Source: Thermodesulfobacteriota bacterium
GTDB lineage: Bacteria > Desulfobacterota > RBG-13-43-22
DNA length: 11,659 nucleotides
Assembly: GCA_025454185.1 (NCBI GenBank)
Contig: JALOOY010000016.1
Coordinates: forward strand, 1 to 11,659
Direction: 5' to 3'
The notes beneath the pieces were generated by a model. It was not told the origin of the DNA and did not search any database. It saw nothing but the letters and a program-made list of their open reading frames with translations. The translations under genes and the position numbers were made by a program. Below, piece after piece: positions 6,216-11,659 of this stretch. Every line of letters starts with the position of its first letter. Within the stretch, counting starts at the first letter, position 1.

Positions 6216-7238
6216 TTGCTCGGCCAGGATAGTGAACCCTTGAAAAAAGACCTCACCCGCCTCCTGATTGCCGTCAGCGCCCTTTTTATCCTGGGCTTCC
6301 TGGTTTTGGTAATCAACCAGACCGTCCAGGTGGTTGCCGCCGCCCGGTCCGTACATCCCGCCTTCGGCCTTTGGACCCTTATCGTACTGCTGGCCATCTA
6401 TACCCTGGCCCTGGCCGCGCCCGTCCTGCTGTTCCTGCGCCTGCCCCAATCCCTCCTGCCACCGGCACCAGGCGAGGAAGCACGCTATCGGGAATTTTTG
6501 GATAGACTCAAAAAAAGGCTGGCTGCCAACCCCCAGCTCAAAACGCTCAGTCTACCGCTGCAGACCGAGGCCGATCTGGAATCGGCCTTCAAGGTCCTGG
6601 GAGAAAAGGCCCAGACAACGATTACCGCAACGGCTAAAACCGTATTTGTCACTACGGCCATCTCCCAGAACGGGCGTCTGGACGGCCTCCTGGTTCTGGC
6701 GGCTCAGACCCGGATGATCTGGCAAATCGCCCACCTCTACCAGCAACGGCCGTCATTAAAAGAACTGGCCTATCTCTATGCCAACGTGGCCGCGGCCGTG
6801 TTTTTGATCAGCGAACTGGACGATCTGGATCTGGCCGAACAACTGGAGCCCATCGTCGCTTCGGTCTTGGGCGGATCGGTGACCGGCGTGGTTCCCGGCC
6901 TGGGGGTCATGGCCCAGGTCATCACCAATTCTCTGATCGACGGCGCCGCCAGCGCCTTTCTGACCCTGCGGGTGGGGATCCTGGCCCGGAATTATTGCGG
7001 GGCCCTTTCCCGGCCGGAGCGAAGGGCCGCCCGCAAAAAAGCCACTACCGAAGCGGCCTCCCTGCTGGGAACGGTCATCCTGGACTCCGCCAAGCGGGTC
7101 TCCCTGGCCATGTGGGCGGCGGGCCGCAAGGCCGGCGTAACCGCCACCAGACAGACCGGGCAGAAAATAGCCGGCCACACCAGGTCCCTGTGGGACGCCG
7201 TTATCGGCCGCAACCGGTCGGACTGTCCTCCCGAATAA
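6216..7238 (+). CDS. DUF697 (YcjF-like) integral membrane protein
   Basis: About 340 residues. Two membrane helices lie near the N-terminus (residues about 15-39, LLIAVSALFILGFLVLVI; and 52-74, LWTLIVLLAIYTLALAAPVL). A charged linker (85-130) follows, then a DUF697 domain: TTAISQNGRLDGLLVLAAQ (146-164), TRMIWQIAHLYQQRPSLKEL (165-184) and SAFLTLRVGILARNYCGAL (246-264). A Gly-rich hydrophobic stretch at 213-240 may be membrane-associated. These elements match the E. coli YcjF type (RLD...RMI..IA..YG; LLTARLGI), usually paired with a GTPase-like YcjX, which is absent here. Only TTG starts are available: TTG 6216 with a weak GGA, or TTG 6240 (MKKDLTRLLIAV) with AGGA ten bases upstream. The C-terminal 70 residues are basic and probably cytoplasmic. 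It stands alone, divergent from the SDR operon. Function unknown; envelope-stress roles proposed for the family are not shown by this sequence. Confidence 0.75.
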   Translation: MLGQDSEPLKKDLTRLLIAVSALFILGFLVLVINQTVQVVAAARSVHPAFGLWTLIVLLAIYTLALAAPVLLFLRLPQSLLPPAPGEEARYREFLDRLKKRLAANPQLKTLSLPLQTEADLESAFKVLGEKAQTTITATAKTVFVTTAISQNGRLDGLLVLAAQTRMIWQIAHLYQQRPSLKELAYLYANVAAAVFLISELDDLDLAEQLEPIVASVLGGSVTGVVPGLGVMAQVITNSLIDGAASAFLTLRVGILARNYCGALSRPERRAARKKATTEAASLLGTVILDSAKRVSLAMWAAGRKAGVTATRQTGQKIAGHTRSLWDAVIGRNRSDCPPE

Positions 7239-7268
7239 AAACTTTAAGTAATTATTACCTTTTTCTAA

Positions 7269-7296
7269 TTGACAAAAACCGGTCAGCAGTTTTAAT
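7269..7296 (+). promoter_or_regulatory. Sigma70-type promoter of the H1-like/desulforedoxin-like gene
   Basis: A perfect TTGACA (7269-7274), a 16-base spacer and TTTAAT (7291-7296, five of six consensus bases) lie about 80 bases upstream of the start codon. The region is AT-rich, unlike the surrounding genes. The remainder of the 138-base gap shows no convincing terminator for the DUF697 gene. Confidence 0.6.
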
Positions 7297-7376
7297 CTAT
7301 TCTTCCAAATAGCCGGCGTAGCGGTTGCCCGCCAAGTATTGGCTATTCATCAACCCTAATGAAGGAGGAAGAAGGC

Positions 7377-7661
7377 ATGGCCGTCGCCAAAAAAACCCCC
7401 GTCAAAAAAGCCGTGAAAGCCCCGGCGAAAAAAGCCGCACCGGCTAAACCCGCCAAGGCCGCCAAACCCCTGAAAGCCGCCAAATCTGTAAAAACCGTCA
7501 AACCCGCGAAAAAAGCCGCTACCCGTAAAGGGAACCGCTACGGGTGCAGCGTCTGCGGTCTGGTCCTCTCCGTGGTGGATGATTGCGGTTGCGGCACCAT
7601 CGATTTAATGTGCTGCGATACCCCCATGAAGAAAAAAAGGGTCATGCCTAAAAAGAAATAA
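7377..7661 (+). CDS. Small basic protein: histone-H1-like tail plus six-Cys desulforedoxin-like centre
   Basis: 94 residues. Residues 4-50 are almost only Lys, Ala, Pro and Val (AKKTPVKKAVKAPAKKAAP and so on), a disordered H1/AlgP-like tail expected to bind nucleic acid. Residues 53-84 form a compact metal site: NRYGCSVCGLVLSVVDD, CGCGT, then LMCCDTPM. The pattern C57-x2-C60...C79-C80 with a following PM resembles desulforedoxin and the N-terminal domain of desulfoferrodoxin, where CxxC and CC bind one Fe (or Zn). Here the loop is three residues longer and carries two extra cysteines (C70, C72). It ends in PKKK like the HU protein. The start at 7377 is set by AAGGAGG (7362-7368) eight bases upstream; ATG 7359 would put the Shine-Dalgarno inside the coding region. 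It has its own promoter and a downstream hairpin. Function not known; a metal- or redox-responsive nucleoid protein is inference. Confidence 0.85.
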   Translation: MAVAKKTPVKKAVKAPAKKAAPAKPAKAAKPLKAAKSVKTVKPAKKAATRKGNRYGCSVCGLVLSVVDDCGCGTIDLMCCDTPMKKKRVMPKKK

Positions 7662-7675
7662 CCCCTCAGTCTGCG

Positions 7676-7738
7676 GAAGACACCGCACCCTCAGGCCCTG
7701 AGCGCCGTTCAAGACCTGAGGGTGCGGTGTCTTCTTTT
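7676..7738 (+). terminator. Perfect 20-bp hairpin: terminator of the H1-like gene and/or leader structure of the methyltransferase gene
   Basis: Arms 7676-7695 and 7715-7734 are exact complements (20 pairs, GC-rich), with a 19-base loop and a short T-run (TTCTTTTCC) after the stem. It starts 14 bases after the H1-like stop, as an intrinsic terminator would, but the T-tract is interrupted by C. The right arm also holds GAGGG and an in-frame GTG (7727) that could start the next gene, so a role in translation control is possible. The loop offers an alternative small stem (CTCAG/CTGAG). Confidence 0.65.
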
Positions 7739-7744
7739 CCCCGG

Positions 7745-8773
7745 ATGATCTGTTCACCCAGCCAGCGTTTTTCCGCGGTCCTGCAGGGAGGGTCGGCGGA
7801 TAGCGTTCCCGTCCTGCCACTCCTGGCCGGGTGGGCCGCCCATCATTTTTCCGGAGATTCCGTATTAGAAACCGGCAGCGATGCGGATCGCATCGTCGCG
7901 GTTCAAATCAAGGCCCGCGAAGCCCTGGATCACGACGGGCTCTTCGCTTATCTGGACCCCTTGTACATCCCGGAGGCCTTTGGCTGCCGAGTGCGCCGCA
8001 CGGCCGCTGGCCCCCTCGTAGAGCCCTTGATTTCCGGCCCCCCGGAAACTGCCGCCTCCGTCGCTGAAATATCGCTGCCGGACCCGCGCTGCACTGCCAG
8101 GCTCCCGATCATTCTGGGCGCTGTTCGAAAGTTAACCGCTTACAGTCAAGGGCAGGTCCCGGTGATCGGGCTTTTTGAGGGACCTTTTACGACCGCCGGC
8201 CGGTTGATTGAAACCGCCGCCCTGCTGCGGCTGATTTACCGCAACCCCCCGGTTCTGGAGAGGCTGCTGGACAGGGTGAGCGATTTCTTACTGCATTTCG
8301 GACAGGCTCTGGTGGAAAACGGGGCTCAAATCTTATTGATCCCGGAACCCACCGCATCTTCCTCCATGATTTCCCCCCGTGTATTCGCCGAATGGGTATT
8401 GCCCCGACTCCAACGGATCATCCGGAACCTGGACCGGCCTTGCATCCTCCATATCTGCGGAGACACCGCTCCGTTGCTGCCTTCCCTGGCGGTATCGGGT
8501 GCCCGGGTCCTCAGCTTGGATCAATGTATGGATCTGCGGAAAAGCCGGGAAAAGGCACCCCAGCCGGTGTTGGGGGGAAACGTGGATCCGGTCAACTCTC
8601 TCTGGCTGGGCTCGGTGGAAACAGTAAAGCAGGATGTTCTCCAGTGCCTGGTCAGTGCCGGCACGAAAAAATTTATTCTTATGAGCGGGTGCAGTATCCC
8701 TCCACAGGCTCCAGGGGAAAATCTGCGCGCCATGGTTCAAACTGCCCGGGAATATGGCTTGGGGCCGGGTTAG
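7745..8773 (+). CDS. UroD-family (MtaA/MtbA/CmuA-like) cobalamin-dependent methyltransferase
   Basis: 342 residues with the uroporphyrinogen decarboxylase TIM-barrel fold: SPSQRFSAVLQGGSADSVPV (residues 4-23, the usual opening), QVPVIGLFEGPFTTAGRL (137-154), GAQILLIPEPTASSSMISPR (193-212) and ILGGNVDP-like VLGGNVDPV. His236, Cys238 (HICGD) and Cys316 (SGCSIPP) reproduce the His-x-Cys...Cys zinc site of methylcobamide:thiol methyltransferases such as MtaA and MtbA, with nearly the same spacing (77 residues between the cysteines). True HemE lacks this site, so heme synthesis is unlikely. Such enzymes transfer a methyl group between a corrinoid protein and a thiol or other acceptor. No corrinoid protein gene is visible nearby. 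ATG 7745 fits the family N-terminus but has no clear Shine-Dalgarno; GTG 7727, six codons upstream, has GAGG five bases before it but lies inside a strong hairpin. It converges on the molybdoenzyme gene with a 2-base gap. Confidence 0.82.
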   Translation: MICSPSQRFSAVLQGGSADSVPVLPLLAGWAAHHFSGDSVLETGSDADRIVAVQIKAREALDHDGLFAYLDPLYIPEAFGCRVRRTAAGPLVEPLISGPPETAASVAEISLPDPRCTARLPIILGAVRKLTAYSQGQVPVIGLFEGPFTTAGRLIETAALLRLIYRNPPVLERLLDRVSDFLLHFGQALVENGAQILLIPEPTASSSMISPRVFAEWVLPRLQRIIRNLDRPCILHICGDTAPLLPSLAVSGARVLSLDQCMDLRKSREKAPQPVLGGNVDPVNSLWLGSVETVKQDVLQCLVSAGTKKFILMSGCSIPPQAPGENLRAMVQTAREYGLGPG

Positions 8774-8775
8774 GT

Positions 8776-10851
8776 TTAGTCCACTCGGAGTACGCGGCAG
8801 GAAAGCCCTCGCAACCGGGGAGTACCCATTTCCTTCCCCGACTCGCCCCGATCATCGGTCAGTATATTGACGTTGGACGCCGCCCAGTCATAACCGCTGG
8901 CCATCCCCTCTTCCGGAAACCACCAGCCGTAATCCACGCCGGCTACGCCGGGCCGTATGGCGGACGTGATCCTGGCTCTTTGCCTGATACGGCCTGTCGG
9001 TGTTTCAATCCAGACCGATGCGCCATCCTGAAGGCCCAGAGGTCCTGCTGTTTCGGGATGGATCCAGACCACCGGCTCCGGATGGCCGGCCCGCAGTGAT
9101 TCCATCTGCCGGTTGCCCGAGTGGCGGAATTCTTCCACCTTCCAGGAAGTCAATACCAGAGGATATTCCGCGTTCCCTGTCGCCCCATCTGTGGCCTCCG
9201 GCGCCAAGGCATAGGCAGGCAGAGGGTCAAAGCCCCACGCCGCCAGGCGGGGGGAAGACAATTCGACCTTTTGGGAGGGTGTGGCGAATCCGCTTTTTTC
9301 GTAATGGCGGTAGTCCTTCCGGCCGACCAGGACCCCGATCTGTCGAAATTCGTCAAAAAGCAGGCCGGCCGGCTTGAGGATGAAATCCAGGCAATCCTGT
9401 TCATGCTCCCAAAAGAATTCCCCCAGGCCCAGGCGGCGGGCCAGGCCGGCGATCATGGCGTAATCCGACCGGCATTCGCCGATGCGTGCTACCTGCTGCT
9501 GGACCTGGACTACCGGGTAGTAGGGCGGGGCGATCACGGCGTCGGTTTCGAAACAGGAAGCGGCCGGCAGGACCACGTCCGCCAGGGCCGCCGTAGGATT
9601 CATGAAGAGATCGGCTACGGCCAGGAAGTCCAGGGCCTTCAAGGCCTCGAAGGTCCTCCGGGCATTGGGATAGGTAAGCAGCGGGTTGCCGCCCTGAATA
9701 TAGGCGAAACGGACCGGATAAGGGTCTTCCTCCAGAACGGCCCGGGTTATGGTCTGGGGAAGGCTATAAAAAACCAGGGGGAGCAGACCATTCCGGGCGT
9801 CGAGCCTCCTGGCCCGCATGGCTTCAGGAAGCTTGTCCCGCAGATCCAGGGCGGGAGATCCCATGGGCAGGACCGGCGGCGGGTCGGCCTTCAGTTCTCC
9901 ACCAGGGACCCCCAGGTTTCCGGTAATGGCCCGCAGGATGGCCAGGGCCCGGGCGATTTGAAAGTTGTGGGGGCTGTGGTCGATGGCGTTGCCGACCTGG
10001 ATGACGGCCGGCCGCCTTTGGGCATACAGGCGGGCGGCCTTTTCAATGGCAGCGGCCTCCAGACCGGTGAGGGGCGCCGCCCAGGAGGGAGAAAAAGGCC
10101 GCACCTGGTCCGCCAAGGCCTCGAAGCCGGCACACCACTTTTCCACAAAGGACTTATCGTAGAGGCCCTCGTCGATGAGGGCCAGGGCCAGGATCAAATC
10201 GGTGCCGGGGAGGATCGGCAGATGGAGGTCTGCCCGGCCGGCCAGCAAAGTCTTGCGCGGGTCTACAACGATCAGGCCCGTCCCCTGCTCCAGGGCCAGC
10301 AGCGTGTCCTGATGCTCTCCCGGCCGGGTCTCTGCCAGATTGGCGCCCCAGACCAGCACCCCCCTGGGCGGGAACTCATAGTCGGGGACCGGGTTGTACC
10401 CGCAGGTCATCTGGCTGCCCAACACCCGGGGTACATAACATACCGGGGCCATGGAGGCGATATTGGGCGCGCCCAGGACGTTGGCCAGGCGGGCCAGATA
10501 GGCCCCTTCATAGCCCCCTTTGAAAGATCCCCTGATGAAAATCAGCCCCTCAGGACCGCAGGCGCTTCGGGTTTGCTCCAATCCTGCGGCCACCCGGTCC
10601 AGGGCCTCGCCCCAGGAAATCTCCAGCCAGCGGCCGCCGCCCCGGGGGCCGTCCCGTAACAACGGCTTTTTTAAGCGATCAGGATGATGGAGGTATTCCA
10701 GAGCGGCCTTTCCCTTTCGGCAGAGATGGCCTTTATTGACAGGGCTTTCCGGGTCCCCGGTTATTTCCCCCAGGCGGTCGCCCACCAGACGCACGCGGAT
10801 ACCGCACCCGGTCTGGCAGAGGCCGCAAGCTGACTTTACTATTCGCTCCAT
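8776..10851 (-). CDS. DMSO-reductase-family molybdopterin oxidoreductase (single subunit, cytoplasmic)
   Basis: 691 residues. The N-terminal [4Fe-4S] site is Cys9-x2-Cys12-x3-Cys16...Cys44 (SACGLCQTGCGI; GHLCRKG, with the conserved Lys46). The catalytic domain follows: WLEISWGEALDRVA (75-88), LGAPNIASMAPVCYVPRV (126-143) with Cys138 at the Mo/W-ligand position, VLVWGANLAETRPGEH (165-180), GTGLIVVDPRKT, GNAIDHSPHNFQIARAL, and YIQGGNPLLTYPNA. The C-terminal molydop-binding barrel (about 565-690) includes PLVLTSWKVEEFRHSGNRQM and WIHPETAGPLGLQDGASVWI. No twin-arginine or other signal peptide is seen, so it is cytoplasmic. It has a cysteine ligand and no obvious partner subunit gene adjacent, as in acetylene hydratase-like and other anaerobic members; the actual substrate is not inferable. 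The ATG at 10851 has no Shine-Dalgarno. It is divergent from a TRAP solute-binding protein gene, 53 bases apart. Confidence 0.92.
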   Translation of the reverse strand: MERIVKSACGLCQTGCGIRVRLVGDRLGEITGDPESPVNKGHLCRKGKAALEYLHHPDRLKKPLLRDGPRGGGRWLEISWGEALDRVAAGLEQTRSACGPEGLIFIRGSFKGGYEGAYLARLANVLGAPNIASMAPVCYVPRVLGSQMTCGYNPVPDYEFPPRGVLVWGANLAETRPGEHQDTLLALEQGTGLIVVDPRKTLLAGRADLHLPILPGTDLILALALIDEGLYDKSFVEKWCAGFEALADQVRPFSPSWAAPLTGLEAAAIEKAARLYAQRRPAVIQVGNAIDHSPHNFQIARALAILRAITGNLGVPGGELKADPPPVLPMGSPALDLRDKLPEAMRARRLDARNGLLPLVFYSLPQTITRAVLEEDPYPVRFAYIQGGNPLLTYPNARRTFEALKALDFLAVADLFMNPTAALADVVLPAASCFETDAVIAPPYYPVVQVQQQVARIGECRSDYAMIAGLARRLGLGEFFWEHEQDCLDFILKPAGLLFDEFRQIGVLVGRKDYRHYEKSGFATPSQKVELSSPRLAAWGFDPLPAYALAPEATDGATGNAEYPLVLTSWKVEEFRHSGNRQMESLRAGHPEPVVWIHPETAGPLGLQDGASVWIETPTGRIRQRARITSAIRPGVAGVDYGWWFPEEGMASGYDWAASNVNILTDDRGESGKEMGTPRLRGLSCRVLRVD

Positions 10852-10863
10852 ATTGTATATGAT
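10835..10863 (+). promoter_or_regulatory. Candidate promoter of the TRAP solute-binding protein gene, overlapping the start of the divergent molybdoenzyme gene
   Basis: TTTACT (10835-10840), a 17-base spacer and TATGAT (10858-10863) match four and five of six consensus bases. The predicted start near 10870 would give a leader of about 35 bases with AAAGGAGG. The same bases read on the minus strand give TATCAT (10859-10864), a possible -10 for the molybdoenzyme gene. Confidence 0.45.
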
Positions 10864-10904
10864 AACAAAATTACCGGATCACGAAAACAAAAAGGAGGAT
10901 GCCA

Positions 10905-11659
10905 ATGAATAAGAAATTGGATAACCTTTCAGTCGTGGGCCTGTTGTTCATGGTCGGTGTTTTTTTGTCGGCGGGATCGCTCGCGGCCCAGACCAAGCCG
11001 GTGGAACTGACCTTTTCCCATTTCATGCCCGCCACCCACGGCCATGCCCTGTTGTCCCAGGAATGGGCCAAAGAAGTGGAGAAAAGAACCAACGGGACCG
11101 TCAAGGTCACCCTCTTCCCCGGGAACACCCTGACCCCGGCCCACCAGGCCTATGACGGCGTGGTCAAGGGCATCTCCGACCTCGCTTTCGTGGTCCTGAG
11201 CTACACGGCCGGCCGCTTCCCCCTGACCGAGGTGATCGACATGCCGCTCGGCTACAAGAGCGGGCTCCAGGCCACCCGCCTGATCAATGCTTACTTTCAG
11301 AAGTTTACCCCCAAGGAATTCGACGATACGCAGGTCATGTACCTGCACGCCCACGGACCGGGGATCCTGCACACCAAAAAGCCGGTGTCCAAACTGGAAG
11401 ATCTGAAGGGGATGAAGATCCGCTGCACCGGGACCAGCGCCAAGGTGGTAACCCATCTGGGCGGCACCCCGGTGGCCATTCCCATGCCGGAGGCCTATGA
11501 TTCCCTCCAAAAAGGGGTGACTGACGGCATCATGGCCCCCATCGAGGCCCTGAAGGGCTGGAAATTCGCGGAGGTCATCAAATCCACCACCCTGAACTAC
11601 GGTTCGGCCTACTCCATCGCCTTTGCCGTGATCATGAACAAGCAGAAATGGAACGCCCT
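10905..11659 (+). CDS. TRAP transporter solute-binding protein, DctP family (C-terminus cut by window edge)
   Basis: The first 251 residues are visible. Signal peptide: MNKKLDNLS, a hydrophobic core at residues 8-23 (LSVVGLLFMVGVFLSAG) and a cleavage region around SLAAQ (25-29), so the mature protein is periplasmic. The DctP fold follows: VELTFSHFMPATHGHALL (33-50), WAKEVEKRTNGTVKVTLFPG (54-73), AYDGVVKGISDLAF (82-95), LEDLKGMKIRCTGT (164-177) with Arg173 at the position that usually clamps the substrate carboxylate, and TPVAIPMPEAYDSLQKGVTD (188-207). About 80-100 residues are missing at the right edge. Such proteins capture organic acids for DctQM-type permeases, driven by an ion gradient; these would be expected just downstream. 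ATG 10905 has AAAGGAGG (10891-10898) six bases upstream. The ligand cannot be named; an aliphatic or aromatic carboxylate is likely from the conserved Arg. Confidence 0.93.
   Translation, partial: MNKKLDNLSVVGLLFMVGVFLSAGSLAAQTKPVELTFSHFMPATHGHALLSQEWAKEVEKRTNGTVKVTLFPGNTLTPAHQAYDGVVKGISDLAFVVLSYTAGRFPLTEVIDMPLGYKSGLQATRLINAYFQKFTPKEFDDTQVMYLHAHGPGILHTKKPVSKLEDLKGMKIRCTGTSAKVVTHLGGTPVAIPMPEAYDSLQKGVTDGIMAPIEALKGWKFAEVIKSTTLNYGSAYSIAFAVIMNKQKWNA

Noticed and set aside
7745..8773. HemE, uroporphyrinogen decarboxylase of heme synthesis
   Set aside because: The zinc-binding His-x-Cys and distal Cys of the methyltransferase branch are present, and the N-terminal motif of true HemE is not recognisable.
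9121..10659. 512-codon plus-strand open frame
   Set aside because: It lies entirely antisense to the molybdoenzyme gene; its composition (Gly, Gln, Pro, Arg rich) is that of a GC-rich shadow frame.

Overview
The window looks like a chromosomal segment of a GC-rich anaerobic bacterium, most likely a deltaproteobacterium (Desulfobacterota, Syntrophobacter- or Desulfobacca-like). This is an inference from gene content: a cytoplasmic DMSO-reductase-family molybdoenzyme, a TRAP-type solute-binding protein, a UroD/MtaA-like methyltransferase, a desulforedoxin-like cysteine centre and a DUF523/DUF1722 protein. No rRNA, tRNA, CRISPR array, insertion sequence or phage gene was seen. Ten protein genes fill almost the whole window, and no gene-free stretch exceeds about 155 bases.

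Left part (1-2090): on the minus strand a MobA/MocA-like nucleotidyltransferase is translationally coupled (TGATG) to an FtsX/MacB-type ABC permease that runs off the left edge. Divergent from it is a small HU-family nucleoid protein with a strong sigma70-like promoter and a clear intrinsic terminator.

Middle-left (2089-6063, minus strand): a three-gene operon of an SDR/DUF2867 protein (YbjT-like), a class II CPD photolyase and a YbgA-like DUF523-DUF1722 protein. This looks like a DNA-repair or light-stress module. A 7-bp tandem repeat lies between the last two genes.

Middle-right (6216-8773, plus strand): a DUF697 (YcjF-like) membrane protein. Next is a small protein with a histone-H1-like Lys/Ala/Pro tail fused to a six-cysteine desulforedoxin-like centre, with its own promoter. 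A perfect 20-bp hairpin follows, and then a UroD-family methyltransferase with the His-x-Cys...Cys zinc site of the MtaA/MtbA/CmuA group.

Right part (8776-11659): the molybdoenzyme on the minus strand ends 2 bases from the methyltransferase (convergent). It starts 53 bases from a divergent TRAP solute-binding protein gene that runs off the right edge. The divergent pair suggests uptake of an organic acid coupled to its anaerobic conversion, but the substrate cannot be read from the sequence. The MobA-like enzyme at the left could supply a matured cofactor for such an enzyme, although the two are about 7 kb apart and not in one operon.
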